From Myxococcus eversor (GTDB lineage: Bacteria > Myxococcota > Myxococcia > Myxococcales > Myxococcaceae), in the NCBI RefSeq assembly GCF_010894455.1, contig NZ_JAAIXY010000018.1:124001-188000 (forward strand): a stretch of DNA of 64,000 nt, read 5' to 3'. Shown piece after piece: positions 11,607-21,361 of the stretch (position 1 is the stretch's first letter; the number at the start of each line of letters is the position of its first letter). The translations under genes were made by a program, and so were the position numbers. The notes under the pieces were generated by a model that was given only the letters and a program-made list of their open reading frames with translations, ran no database searches and was not told where the DNA came from.

Positions 11607-14462
11607 ATGTCTTCCCTTGCTACCTCGTCGCGGCGTCCCGCGCGGCGGCCGGCCCTCATCGGCCTGCTGACGCTCGTCGTCGCCTTCTTGTCCGCGCCCG
11701 CGTCGGCGCAGACGCAGACCAACACCCAGGCCACCCAGCGCGCCATCAACTTCCTGAGCGCGGACGTGTCCAACTGGGTCACCGCCAACGGCTGCGCGGC
11801 CTGTCACCGCGTGGGCGCCACGACTTTCGGCATCGCCGCGGCGCGCGCCAACGGCTACGACATGAACGCCGTCGCCTCCAACGGGCGGACCAACCAGTTC
11901 AACCTGGAGTTCCTCGGCCAGCGCATCAAGAACGAGCAGCTCGCCAACGGCTCGTGGATTCACGAGGGCGTCTCGTTCCGCAACGAGAAGACGTCGTACT
12001 CCACGTTCGGCCTGGCCGGGTATGACCAGAACGTCTCCACGCAGTACAGCGCGACGCTGGTGGCCGCGGCCAACTGGGCGCTCTCCACGCAGGAGGCCAG
12101 CGGCCGGTGGGCGTCGGACCACGCCAGCTTCCCGGTGGACCACGGCAGCCTGCCCACCACCGCGCGCATCATGACGGGCATCGCCCAGGCGAAGCAGCGC
12201 GTGGACCCGGCGCGGGCCGCGCAGTACCAGGCCGCGCTGGACCGCTCGGCCGCGTACATCCGGGCCAACCTGGACAACGGCGACACGTCCGCCACCGGCA
12301 ACGGCATGCCGTACACCTTCCAGGTCGCCTGGGCCGTGGTGGGCCTGAAGGCCGCGGGCCCCGGCCCCGGCAACGCGAACCTCACCGCCATCGACACCCT
12401 GGCCAACCGGCTGCTCACCCGCGCCTCGCCCGGCAACCCGGGCTGGGGCGACTTGCCCAACGGCGCCGCCAACGACGTGGCCACCGGCAGCGCCATCTAC
12501 GCGCTGTGCCTCGCCGGCCGCGAGCCCGCCACGGACCCGCGCGTGCGCAGCAGCATCGAGTGGCTGAAGACGCGCCAGTCCCCCGACGGCAGCTGGCGCA
12601 CCGGCTCCGCGACGTTCGACATCCCCACCACCTTCGCGTCGCTGGGCCTGTCCTGCTACGGCGACTTCAGCGTGCACGTCACCGTGGTGGGCGAGGCCCG
12701 CAAGGAGCTGGCCATCGCGTCCCCGCAGGGACAGCAGGTCACCTTCACCTTCAACGTGAAGAACCACGGCTACCAGGCGGACACCTATACGCTGAGCACC
12801 ACGGGCGGCCTGCCCGGCTGGGCGTCCTCCCCCAACCCCATCAGCCTCTTCCTCCCCGCGGGTGGCGACAGCACCGTCACCGTCACCGTCACCGCGCCGC
12901 CGGGGCTGATTCCCGCGCTCACGTCTGAGTTCACCCTGGTCGCCGCGTCCGGTGGCGCGCCGGGCGTGTCCGGCTCCGCGCGCGTCAACGCGTACACTCC
13001 GCCGCTGCCGCCCGTCACGGGCCTGGCCACCGTCACCACCATCCAGGCGCCGGCCGTCAACGCGCACATCACCATCGGCACGGGCAACGTGTTGTCCGCG
13101 CGCGTGCGTGACGTGAACAACGTGCCCGTCGTCGGCCCCACCAACCAGGGCGTCGTCACCTTCTACGTCGCGGGCGTGCCGGTGGGCGCGGACGCGGACC
13201 TGGATGGAGACGGCCTCTTCACCTTCAACTGGGTGCCGCCCACGGACACGTGGACGGTGACGGGCTCGCAGGACTTCCGCGCGGTGTACTCGGGCGTGGA
13301 GCGGACGGCGCCGCAGGTCAACCTGCTGGGCAGCACCGACGCGCGCACCGTCATCATCGACGCGTTCCCTCATGACACGCCGTCGGTCACCATCGGAAAC
13401 CCGCCGGCCTACACGCGCGAGACGACGCTGGACATCTGGGGCTATGCCACGCCGCGCGCGCCCGGCGCCGTCATCACCTACGCGGCCTTCACCATCAATG
13501 GCTCCACCGTCATCCCCCTGACGCCCGGCAACGGTGGCCTCATCTACACCACCATCACCCTGACGGAAGGCCCCAACATCATCCAGCTCACCGCGCGCGA
13601 CAGCTTCGGTGGCGTCACCACCAAGCAGGTCAACCTCACGGTGGACCGCGTGCCGCCCATCCTCACCATCCAGTCGCCCGTCAGCGGCGCGGCGCTCAGC
13701 GGCCTCAACGTCACGGTGACGTCGTCGGTGCAGGACCAGACGCCGGTGCGCGTGGAGACGCAGTGGGTGGCCACGTCGCTGTTGGAGTTCGGCAACGGCA
13801 CGGTGGAGCACACGGTGCCCATGAACTACGGCGACCAGGTCATCCTGGTCCGCGCCACGGACAGCGCCTTCAACGTGACGGAGAAGCTGGTGTTCATCTG
13901 GGTGGACCCGGGCTCGCCCGTGGTGAGCACCAACCCGGCGGACAACCAGCTCTTCGGCCCGCTGACGAACAACCAGCTCACGTACACCGTCAACGTGCAG
14001 TCGCTGTCCGCGACGACGGTGCGCATCAACGGCGGCGCGCCCGTCGCGGTGAACCGCGGAGGCGGCGCGGTGCAGACGACGCTGACGCTCAACCCGGGCG
14101 TCAACAACCTCTCCATCGTCACCACGAGCGAGACGGGGATGACCACCACCACCACGCGTCGGGTGAACTACGACACGCAGGCGCCCGTCGCCACGCTGCT
14201 CGCGCCCACCGTGGGCAGCACCGCCAGCGGCACCATCACCCTGCGCGCCCGCATCACCGACAACTTCGGCCCGGTGTCCAACATCGGCTTCAGCCGCGAC
14301 ATGTCCGGAATCCGCCAGGGCACGCTCCAGCCCGACGGCAACTGGACGGCGCAGCTCGATACGACGGAGCTGCTCGACGGCGCGCACACCATCGACGTGT
14401 GGATGAGCGACGGCGTGGGTAACTCCACCGTCCAGCGCTTCAACTTCTTCGTCGACAACTGA
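11607..14462 (+). CDS. Secreted CxxCH / terpene-cyclase-like toroid / Ig-like repeat protein (paralogue 1)
   Basis: 951 residues. A Sec signal peptide (R-R-P-A-R-R, hydrophobic run, cleavage near A-S-A-Q, ~34) precedes a haem-c-type motif C-A-A-C-H at 63-67. Residues ~75-345 are helical repeats with D/N-G-S-W blocks (for example S-P-D-G-S-W near 330), typical of the alpha/alpha toroid shared by squalene-hopene cyclases and protein prenyltransferases; no cyclase D-x-D-D-T motif is visible. Residues ~355-450 resemble a NEW3-like beta domain (N-H-G-Y-x-A-D-x-Y), and the rest is a string of Ig-like beta repeats ending in L-L-D-G-A-H-T-I-D-V. Likely periplasmic or extracellular. The paralogue at 17204 has the same layout. 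Function unknown; a ligand-binding rather than cyclase role is my guess. Confidence 0.85.
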   Translation: MSSLATSSRRPARRPALIGLLTLVVAFLSAPASAQTQTNTQATQRAINFLSADVSNWVTANGCAACHRVGATTFGIAAARANGYDMNAVASNGRTNQFNLEFLGQRIKNEQLANGSWIHEGVSFRNEKTSYSTFGLAGYDQNVSTQYSATLVAAANWALSTQEASGRWASDHASFPVDHGSLPTTARIMTGIAQAKQRVDPARAAQYQAALDRSAAYIRANLDNGDTSATGNGMPYTFQVAWAVVGLKAAGPGPGNANLTAIDTLANRLLTRASPGNPGWGDLPNGAANDVATGSAIYALCLAGREPATDPRVRSSIEWLKTRQSPDGSWRTGSATFDIPTTFASLGLSCYGDFSVHVTVVGEARKELAIASPQGQQVTFTFNVKNHGYQADTYTLSTTGGLPGWASSPNPISLFLPAGGDSTVTVTVTAPPGLIPALTSEFTLVAASGGAPGVSGSARVNAYTPPLPPVTGLATVTTIQAPAVNAHITIGTGNVLSARVRDVNNVPVVGPTNQGVVTFYVAGVPVGADADLDGDGLFTFNWVPPTDTWTVTGSQDFRAVYSGVERTAPQVNLLGSTDARTVIIDAFPHDTPSVTIGNPPAYTRETTLDIWGYATPRAPGAVITYAAFTINGSTVIPLTPGNGGLIYTTITLTEGPNIIQLTARDSFGGVTTKQVNLTVDRVPPILTIQSPVSGAALSGLNVTVTSSVQDQTPVRVETQWVATSLLEFGNGTVEHTVPMNYGDQVILVRATDSAFNVTEKLVFIWVDPGSPVVSTNPADNQLFGPLTNNQLTYTVNVQSLSATTVRINGGAPVAVNRGGGAVQTTLTLNPGVNNLSIVTTSETGMTTTTTRRVNYDTQAPVATLLAPTVGSTASGTITLRARITDNFGPVSNIGFSRDMSGIRQGTLQPDGNWTAQLDTTELLDGAHTIDVWMSDGVGNSTVQRFNFFVDN

Positions 14463-14647
14463 TGTTCCCCCCGCGCTCGGGGTGGCCTCGAAACACGGAG
14501 GTCATCCCGGGCGCACGGGCGTCCGCGGTGCGGGTCGAGAGAATCCGAGCGCCTCTGGAGACAAGGGGACACGCGGCTGGCCGCGGGTGATGGGCAGGCG
14601 AGCACGTGGGCGCGGAGCCCTGACGCCTGGGTGCGCAGGTTGGACGC

Positions 14648-16429
14648 GTGGGCCCTCCGCGCGACACCCCGCCAGACACCGAGGTCGGCCCTCCCGGCGT
14701 GAGCGTCACGCGTCGGTTCCACCACTCCGTCGGCGACTTCCTGCGCGACCTCACCCGGGTGGAGAAGCGCTTCTGGGTGCTGGTGGTGACGGTGGGGCTC
14801 ATCGCGGGGCTCGGCGCGGTGGGGCTGCTCAAGGTGCTGCGCTTCACCCAGGAGCTCTTCTGGCGGAGCGCGTCGGAGGACTTCCTGTCCGGAGTCGCGG
14901 CGGCGCCCACGTGGCGGCGCCTGCTCATCCCCGTGCTGGGCGGCGCGCTGGTGACGTTGCTGTCGCTCGTCGTCGGTCAGCCGCTGCGGGGCCACGGCAC
15001 CGCCGGCATCATCGAGTCCATCTGGGTGCGCTCGGGACGGCTGCCCCTGCCGCGCGCGCTGTTGCGCGGGTTCGTCTCCATCCTCGCCGTCGCCCTGGGC
15101 GCGCCCCTGGGCCGTGAGGGCGCGTTGCTGTCCACGGGCGCGGCGAGCGGCTCTGCGCTCGCCCGGTGGCTCCGGCTGGGTCCGGGACAGGCGCGCCTGC
15201 TGGTGGCCTGTGGGGCCTCGGCCGGCATGGCGTCCGCGTACAACGTGCCCATCGGCGCGGCCCTCTTCGGGCTGGAGGTGCTGCTGGGCAGCTTCGCGCT
15301 GGAGCTGTTCGGCCCCATCGTCGTCTCCTGCGTGGTGGCCACGCTCGTCTCGCGCCTGCTCATCGCGGACCATCCCAGCTACGTCATCCCCGACTATGCG
15401 CTCCTGCACCCGCGCGAGCTGCTCCTGGCGGTGGTGCTGGGCGCGGTGCTCGGCGTCGCCTCCGCGCTCTACGTGCGCGGCGTCAATGTGATGTCGGACT
15501 TGCTGGACCGCGCCGCGTCGTGGCTCGCGCCGTTCCTGCCGCTGCTGGCGATGACGCTCGTGGGCCTCGTCGCGGTGGGGCTGCCCCAGTTGCTGGGCAA
15601 CGGCTACGACGCGGTGAACTCGGCGCTGCTGGGGCGGATGCCCCTGGCGCTGCTGCTCGTGCTGCCCCTGGCGAAGCTCGCGCTGACCTCGCTGTGCGCG
15701 GGCGCGGGGGTGCCGGGCGGACTCTTCACGCCGTCGCTGTTCTACGGCGCGCTGCTGGGCGGCGCCTTCGGAGTGATTGCCGAGCGGCTGCTCCCCGGCA
15801 GCGCACCCAGTGGGGCGTATGCGTTGCTGGGCATGGGGGCGGTGCTGGCGGGGACGACGCATGCGTCGGTGTCCGCGGTGCTGCTCATCTTCGAGCTGAC
15901 CGGGGACTATCCGCTGGTGTTGCCGCTGATGCTCAGCGCCGTGGTGTCCGCCACCGTCAGCCGGCGCCTGGAGCCCGAGTCGCTCTACACCTCCGTGCTC
16001 AACCGCCGCAACGTGCGCATGCCGGCCACCATCCCCCATTGGCTGCGACAGGAGGGAGCGCGGGCGTTGCTGAAGCCGGTGAGCCAGCGCGTCTCACCGT
16101 CGGCGCCGTTCCAGGAAATCGTCGCGTTGCTGCTGGAGGCCCCCTCGGGGGAGGACCTCTACGTCACGGATGAAGAGGGCCGCTACCGGGGCATGCTCGT
16201 GCTGGATGCGCTCAAGGGGCATGTGCCGGACCACTCGCTGCTCCAGGCGACCATCGCCGAGGACATCATGGACACGCAGGTGCAGCCCATCACCCCCGAC
16301 CTGTCGCTGGGAGAGGTGGCCTCCCGGTTCACGCTGACGGCGCTCGAGCGGCTGCCCGTGGTGGACGGTGGCCGACGGCTGCTCGGAACCATCTCCAAGA
16401 GGGACGTGTTGAGCCAGGGAACGTTCTGA
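14648..16429 (+). CDS. ClC-family chloride channel/antiporter with C-terminal CBS pair
   Basis: 593 residues from a GTG at 14648 (AGG-TTGGA upstream); an in-frame GTG at 14699 is an alternative. About ten hydrophobic segments in residues ~40-450 carry ClC signatures: G-R-E-G (the gating glutamate), and G-A-G-V-P-G-G-L-F-T-P-S in the second half. The first anion-site motif is R-G-H-G-T-A-G rather than G-S-G-I-P, as in many ClC proteins of the eukaryote-like bacterial branch. Residues ~470-593 are two CBS domains, cytosolic and often nucleotide-sensing. It moves chloride (or a related anion) across the inner membrane. It lies between the two toroid paralogues, 185 bp after the first, and reads in the same direction. 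Confidence 0.93.
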   Translation: MGPPRDTPPDTEVGPPGVSVTRRFHHSVGDFLRDLTRVEKRFWVLVVTVGLIAGLGAVGLLKVLRFTQELFWRSASEDFLSGVAAAPTWRRLLIPVLGGALVTLLSLVVGQPLRGHGTAGIIESIWVRSGRLPLPRALLRGFVSILAVALGAPLGREGALLSTGAASGSALARWLRLGPGQARLLVACGASAGMASAYNVPIGAALFGLEVLLGSFALELFGPIVVSCVVATLVSRLLIADHPSYVIPDYALLHPRELLLAVVLGAVLGVASALYVRGVNVMSDLLDRAASWLAPFLPLLAMTLVGLVAVGLPQLLGNGYDAVNSALLGRMPLALLLVLPLAKLALTSLCAGAGVPGGLFTPSLFYGALLGGAFGVIAERLLPGSAPSGAYALLGMGAVLAGTTHASVSAVLLIFELTGDYPLVLPLMLSAVVSATVSRRLEPESLYTSVLNRRNVRMPATIPHWLRQEGARALLKPVSQRVSPSAPFQEIVALLLEAPSGEDLYVTDEEGRYRGMLVLDALKGHVPDHSLLQATIAEDIMDTQVQPITPDLSLGEVASRFTLTALERLPVVDGGRRLLGTISKRDVLSQGTF

Positions 16430-16448
16430 AGTTCGAGGGCCCGCACAC

Positions 16449-16811
16449 GTGAACGAGCGAAAGGGACTGCGAGGACCGGCGCGCGCGTGGAGCATCGTCG
16501 TGATGTCGTTGCTGTGCGCGGTGCTCGGCGCCGTGTTGCTGCGCCAGCCCGTGCCTCCCGTGCCTCGGGGCACACCGCGCGTCGAGGCGCCCACCGAGGA
16601 GGAGCGCCCGCTGACTCCCGAGGAGCGCCGCTCCATGTACCGCGCATGGCCCATGTTCGAGGGCTGGCCGCTGCCCCAGCTTCCGGCCGGCGACCTGGAG
16701 CCGGAGGAGCCTCCGCGGTCCGCTCCACGTGAGGGCGAGCCACCTCCTCGGACGACCGCTCCCGAAACACGCGAAGGACACGAGGCACCCGCTCGGAAGA
16801 CCCAGGAGTGA
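16449..16811 (+). CDS. Small membrane-anchored proline-rich protein, function unknown
   Basis: 120 residues from a GTG with GAGGG 8 nt upstream, 19 bp after the ClC gene and therefore probably co-transcribed. One transmembrane helix (residues ~14-32) follows a basic start (N-E-R-K-G-L-R), so the N-terminus should be inside. The remaining ~85 residues are rich in P, E and R, with a W-P-M-F-E-G-W-P-L-P block, and look largely disordered. No family recognised. It could be an accessory subunit of the ClC protein, but only position suggests that. Confidence 0.6.
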   Translation: MNERKGLRGPARAWSIVVMSLLCAVLGAVLLRQPVPPVPRGTPRVEAPTEEERPLTPEERRSMYRAWPMFEGWPLPQLPAGDLEPEEPPRSAPREGEPPPRTTAPETREGHEAPARKTQE

Positions 16812-17203
16812 CGGAGTCCCTCGCCACCCGTGAGTCGAAGCGGAGGCCACTCCGCCTCCGTGCGAGGAAGCAGCGGCTCGCCTGCCCTCCGAGCCCGGCA
16901 CCGAGCCCAAGGCCCCTGGGCTCGTTCCAAGATGACTGTCATTCGGGATTCCACGGACTCGATGACACGACTCGTGGATTCCTCTCCCCGGCCCCCGCGC
17001 TGCCATCGCTTCCTGCTTTCGGCACCGCGTCATTCGCGCTCTGAGCGCGGCAACACTTCACGTTCGGCCCTCGCGTGGGGAGGGGTGATGGCGACTCGCC
17101 TCGCTTTGTTTGTGATTGAGCGCATCCGCGCGATGATTCGGACTAGGCGCCAAGGCACCTGGGCGTGAACCACGCGCGGTCCGGCCCATGGGTACACAAC
17201 TTG
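16812..17203. other. 392-bp intergenic region without a recognised gene
   Basis: No convincing ORF. An imperfect inverted repeat lies around 16945-16982 (ATTCCACGGACTCG against CGACTCGTGGATTCC). A less GC-rich stretch near 17100-17135 is a plausible promoter zone for the second toroid gene, but no clear -35/-10 pair could be assigned. Confidence 0.4.
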
Positions 17204-20053
17204 ATGTCCGTCCGCGCGCTGTCGCCTCGCATTGCCTCACCCGCCTCGCTGGGCCTCGTGCTCACGCTGTTGTGGCTGTCCGTCCCATCGGCGCGCGCGG
17301 CCACCAACGCGGAAGTCGCGCAGAAGGCGCTCGACTTCGTCAGCGCGGACGCGGTGACGTGGTCCGGCATCTTCGGCTGCACCGCATGTCACCGGCATGG
17401 CGCGGCGCTCTACGGACTGGCCCACGCGAGCGCCTCCGGCTTCGACCTGGACGCCGTCACGCGCAACGGCCGCACCAACCGCGAGAACATGGAGACCATG
17501 GCGCGGGAAATCCAGGAGCAGCAGGAACCTGACGGTTCCTGGATTCACGAGCGCATCCACTACCGCAACGCGCGCTCCAGCTACGCGGCCTTCGGGCTCG
17601 CGGGCTACGACGCGAAGGTGGGCACGCGCTACTCGGACGCCCTGGTGCGCGCGGCCGACTGGGCGGTGAGCACGCAGGAGCTGAGCGGCCGCTGGGTGGA
17701 GGACTTCCCCTTCGAGCCCGTGGGCGCCTCCAACATGGGCATCACCGCGCGACTGATGACGGCGGTGGCCCAGGCTCGCGAGCGCGTGGACCCGGCCAAG
17801 GCCGCCCAGTACCAGCAGTCGCTGGAGCGCGCCGCCGCGTACCTCCGCGCGCACCTGGACGACATGACCGACGGGCCGCTGGAGGACAGCCAGCGCTACA
17901 CGTTCCAGGTGGCCTGGACCGCCGTGGGCATGAAGGCCGCAGGCCCCGGGGCACAGGGCGAGAACACCGCCGCGCTCGAAGCGCTGGCCTCGCGCCTGCT
18001 CGCGACGCGGGCGCAAGGAGACTCGCCGGGCTGGGGCAACCTGGACGGCGCGCCCGCGGACGAGACGTCCACCAGCCTGGCGCTCTACGCCCTGTGCGTC
18101 GCGGGCCGCAAGCCGGGCTCGGACGGGCGGATGACGCAGGCGCTCGAGTGGCTCAAGTCGCGGCAGACAGCGGACGGAAGCTGGGGCGTGGGCACGCGCT
18201 ACCCGGACATCCCGACGACGTTCAGCGCGCTCGCGCTCTCGTGCTTCGGGGACTTCAGCGTCACCGTCGCCGTGGACGGCACCCCGCGCAGACCGTTGGA
18301 GCAGGACCTGCCACGAGCCCAGAGCGCCCAGTACACGCTCACCGTGCGCAACCACGGCTACAAGGCGGACTCATACACGCTCGAAACCCAGGGCGGGCTG
18401 ACGGGGTGGACCGCGACGTTGGACCGCACCACGCTGGAGCTCGGTCCCGACGCGGAGGCCTCCGTCACGCTCACCGTATCCGCGCCTCCGGGGCTCGCTC
18501 CGTCGCTCTCGTCGAGCGTCATGGTGGTGGCCATCTCGGACAGCACGCAAGGCGTGAAGGGCTCCGCGCTCGTCACCACGTACACGAATCCGCCGCCCCC
18601 CACCGAGGGCCTGCCCACCGTCACCACCGTGGTGGCACCAGAGGACGGCCAGCTCACGGTGGCGCTGGACAACGTGCTCTCCGCGCGCGTGACGGGTGAG
18701 GACGGCTGGGTGGCGCGAGGCCCGGGCCTGGGCGTGGTGACGTTCATGGTGGCGGGCGTCACCGTGGGCACCGACAACGACGCGAACGGGGACGGCGTGT
18801 ACTCGGTGGTGTGGCGGCCGCGTGGGACGTGGGGCGTGTTGGGGCCGTCGGATATCCGTGCGGTGTACTCGGGAGTAACGCTCCAGCCGGTGCGGGACAA
18901 CCGCCTGGGCAGCTCCTCCTCGCGCGCGGTGGAGATTCTTCCATCGCCCTACCCTCCGCCCCTGGTGACGCTGTGCGGACTGCCTGACTTCACGAGCGAC
19001 GCCACGCTGGAGGTGTGTGGCTACGTGACGGCCCTGGCCCCCGGCGCCACGCTCGAATCCGTGGCCTTCATCATCCACGGCGAGCGCTACCCGGTGGAGC
19101 CGGACTTCAGTGGAGGCTTCGTGGAGACGCGGCTTCCGCTGCGCGACGGCGCGAATGTCATCCGGCTGGTGGCCACCGACACCTTCGGCGCGCAGGCGAG
19201 CCAGGAGGTCACGGTGATGGTGGACGCCACCGCGCCGGAAATCACGGTGCTCTCGCCCGGGGAGGACTCGATGCTCGCGGACGGACAGGTGGAGCTCCGC
19301 TTGCTCGTGCGCGACTGGTCACCGGTGCGCGTGGAGACGAACTGGATTCACGGCACCGACCTGCCCGCGGGCGGTGGCGTGGTGACGCACACGGTGGGGC
19401 TGGAGCCTGGAGCGAACGAGCTGCTCATCATCGCGACGGACGCGGTGGGCCACGTGACGGAGCGCATCGTCCGCGTCTGGGTGGACACGCAGGCGCCGTG
19501 GGTGGCCACGGGGCTTCCGGACGGGTGGCTCGTGGGGACCCAGCCCGGGGACGTCCTGGCCTATGACATCGGCGTGTACGCGGAGTCGGCGACACAGGTG
19601 GAGGTGACGCCCGGAGGAGGCACGTACCCGGTGCCGCGCGGCGGTGGCGGAGTGCAGGCGCTGCTGCCCCTGGTGCCGGGCGACAACGTCTTCACCGTGA
19701 CGGTGACGGGCGAGTCGGGGCTGAGCACGACGCTCACTCGCACGGTGCGCTACGACAACGCGCCTCCGGTGGTGGCGGAGCTGCTGATTCCCCGAGCGGA
19801 TGGGACATACAGCGGCGTGGTGATGTTGACTGCGCGCGTGACGGACGACGTCAGCGGTGTGAGGAGCGTGGCCTTCACTCGGGACGGCTCGGGCATTCGC
19901 GGCGCGGAGCTGAACGAGGAGGGCCTGTGGACCGCGGAGCTGGACACGCGCGAGCTGGTGGACGGCGAGCACACCGTGGAGGTCTGGCTGGAGGACGAGG
20001 CGGGGAACTTCAGCCTCCTCACGTTCCCCTTCTCCACGGACAACACGCCGTAG
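17204..20053 (+). CDS. Secreted CxxCH / terpene-cyclase-like toroid / Ig-like repeat protein (paralogue 2)
   Basis: 949 residues from the ATG at 17204; a GTG at 17165 would add 13 residues before the signal peptide. Signal peptide ends near A-R-A-A (~32). C-T-A-C-H at 59-63 is the single haem-c-type motif, followed at once by the toroid region with W-I-H-E-R, T-Y/F-S-A-L and A-D-G-S-W blocks to ~345, a NEW3-like domain (N-H-G-Y-K-A-D-S-Y), then Ig-like repeats to the end (L-V-D-G-E-H-T-V-E-V). It matches the 951-residue protein at 11607 domain by domain, clearly a duplication, but the two have drifted substantially. Periplasmic or extracellular; no cyclase aspartate motif, so enzyme activity is doubtful. 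Confidence 0.85.
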   Translation: MSVRALSPRIASPASLGLVLTLLWLSVPSARAATNAEVAQKALDFVSADAVTWSGIFGCTACHRHGAALYGLAHASASGFDLDAVTRNGRTNRENMETMAREIQEQQEPDGSWIHERIHYRNARSSYAAFGLAGYDAKVGTRYSDALVRAADWAVSTQELSGRWVEDFPFEPVGASNMGITARLMTAVAQARERVDPAKAAQYQQSLERAAAYLRAHLDDMTDGPLEDSQRYTFQVAWTAVGMKAAGPGAQGENTAALEALASRLLATRAQGDSPGWGNLDGAPADETSTSLALYALCVAGRKPGSDGRMTQALEWLKSRQTADGSWGVGTRYPDIPTTFSALALSCFGDFSVTVAVDGTPRRPLEQDLPRAQSAQYTLTVRNHGYKADSYTLETQGGLTGWTATLDRTTLELGPDAEASVTLTVSAPPGLAPSLSSSVMVVAISDSTQGVKGSALVTTYTNPPPPTEGLPTVTTVVAPEDGQLTVALDNVLSARVTGEDGWVARGPGLGVVTFMVAGVTVGTDNDANGDGVYSVVWRPRGTWGVLGPSDIRAVYSGVTLQPVRDNRLGSSSSRAVEILPSPYPPPLVTLCGLPDFTSDATLEVCGYVTALAPGATLESVAFIIHGERYPVEPDFSGGFVETRLPLRDGANVIRLVATDTFGAQASQEVTVMVDATAPEITVLSPGEDSMLADGQVELRLLVRDWSPVRVETNWIHGTDLPAGGGVVTHTVGLEPGANELLIIATDAVGHVTERIVRVWVDTQAPWVATGLPDGWLVGTQPGDVLAYDIGVYAESATQVEVTPGGGTYPVPRGGGGVQALLPLVPGDNVFTVTVTGESGLSTTLTRTVRYDNAPPVVAELLIPRADGTYSGVVMLTARVTDDVSGVRSVAFTRDGSGIRGAELNEEGLWTAELDTRELVDGEHTVEVWLEDEAGNFSLLTFPFSTDNTP

Positions 20054-20060
20054 CGCGTGG

Positions 20061-20540
20061 CTAGGGACGGGTCCGGGACAGCCTGCGCATCAGCGCCGCG
20101 TGCGCGGGGTGCTCGGACACCAGCGACTCCGGGGTCGGCATCTCCCAGTCGGAGAAGTCGAAGCCCGGGGCCACCGTGCAGCCCACCAGCGAGTACGCGC
20201 CCCGAGACTCCGCCGCCTGCAGCACGCCCGCGGGGACGACGAACTGGGGTTGCTCGCCCTTCGTCACGTCGCGCCCCAGCACCACGGTCTCCAGCCGTCC
20301 GTCAGCGCCCACCAGGTACAGGGCGAGCGGCGCGCCCTCGTAGGAGTGCCACACCTCGTCGGACGTGACGCGGTGCCACGCGGCGAAGGTGTCCCGGGTC
20401 AGCAGGTAGTAGATGGCCGTGCTCGCGGAGCGAGTGCCCCGAGGGGTCTCCACCTTCAGCGCCGCGCGGTACATCTCCTTGTAGAAACCACCCTCGGGGT
20501 GCGGCAGGAGGCCCAGCCCGCGAATCAGCTCGTCGACCAT
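20061..20540 (-). CDS. Cupin-fold DUF985 family protein
   Basis: 159 residues from the ATG at 20540; longer frames to 20612 lack support. The family start L-G-L-L-P-H-P-E-G-G-F-Y-K-E is intact, followed by T-A-I-Y-Y-L-L, W-H-R-V-T-S-D-E-V-W-H and a second cupin motif around P-A-G-V-L-Q-A. The conserved H and E side chains would line a small barrel pocket, probably metal- or sugar-binding; the biological role is unknown. Cytosolic. Its stop is only 7 bp from that of the convergent toroid gene. Confidence 0.87.
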   Translation of the reverse strand: MVDELIRGLGLLPHPEGGFYKEMYRAALKVETPRGTRSASTAIYYLLTRDTFAAWHRVTSDEVWHSYEGAPLALYLVGADGRLETVVLGRDVTKGEQPQFVVPAGVLQAAESRGAYSLVGCTVAPGFDFSDWEMPTPESLVSEHPAHAALMRRLSRTRP

Positions 20541-20560
20541 GGGCGGGAGTCTACGCGCCG

Positions 20561-21055
20561 TCAGCGAGGCAGCGGGGTGGCGACGTAGTCCGTCCCGTTG
20601 GCCGCGTGGCATCCATGACAGGTGTCATGTCCCCGGCCGTAGTAGTTGTCGTCGTAGTCCGGCCCGAAGCCCTCGTAGAACACCCACGTGTTCTTGCCCG
20701 AGCCCTCGGACACCTTCACGTCGAGCGCGTACCCTCGCACCGTCCTCCCGTCCGACTCGAACAGCTCCTTCACGGTGATGCTGCCCACCGGGTGCGTGGC
20801 GTTCCCCGCCATCATCGACTCGGCCAGCGGTGCGTTGAAGAACACGCGAACCTTGTCCCCGTGGGAGTTCACGGACTTGCGCGGCGCGGGCTCCGCGAGC
20901 CACTCCAGGTAGCGCCCCGCGCGCACGAAGGCGGTGATGCCCGCCTCCGACGTGTCCAACTCCCCCACCATGCCCAGCCCTTCGTCCACCGAGGAGGAGG
21001 GGCCACAGGCGGCCAGCAGCAGGAGCACGGCGCACGGCGGAAAGCGCATTCTCAC
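20561..21055 (-). CDS. Cytochrome P460-like lipoprotein
   Basis: 164 residues. A GTG at 21055 has GAGG 8 nt upstream; an ATG at 21049 is the alternative. Signal of a lipoprotein: M-R-F-P-P-C-A-V-L-L-L-L-A-A-C with the acylated Cys near residue 17. The mature part has P460-type features: H-G-D-K-V-R-V-F-F-N, H-P-V-G-S-I-T-V-K-E-L-F, and a terminal C-H-G-C-H before A-N-G-T-D-Y-V, a haem c attachment site. P460 proteins are small c-type cytochromes with a lysine-crosslinked haem; several oxidise hydroxylamine, many have unknown substrates. It ends 20 bp before the start of the cupin gene, same strand, so the two may be co-transcribed. Confidence 0.8.
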   Translation of the reverse strand: MRMRFPPCAVLLLLAACGPSSSVDEGLGMVGELDTSEAGITAFVRAGRYLEWLAEPAPRKSVNSHGDKVRVFFNAPLAESMMAGNATHPVGSITVKELFESDGRTVRGYALDVKVSEGSGKNTWVFYEGFGPDYDDNYYGRGHDTCHGCHAANGTDYVATPLPR

Positions 21056-21361
21056 GGAGGGGACCTCGCGACGTGACGGCGGGCCATGAGCCCACGGAAG
21101 GGGTGTCGTCCCCGCTACGTCGGCGCGCGGCCCGTGGTTACAGCCCGGAGGGGCATGGATTCCAGGAGGGTCCTCCGACCTCCAAACGCGGCCCCCTACC
21201 TGTTCCATCTTCCAACGTGGGGCCACCCTGTTAGGTTGTGACCCAGGAGGTCGTCACCCATTGCTCCAACCCAACCCCCGGGTCCCGTCGATGATTGCCC
21301 CCTTCTTCTCCCGTCCCGCATCCCCACCCCACGCCACCGTCCCGGTGCACCGGAGGTCCCC

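Noticed and set aside
11463..14387. 974-codon frame antisense to the first toroid protein
   Set aside because: R/G/V/H-rich nonsense opposite a gene with a signal peptide and conserved domains.
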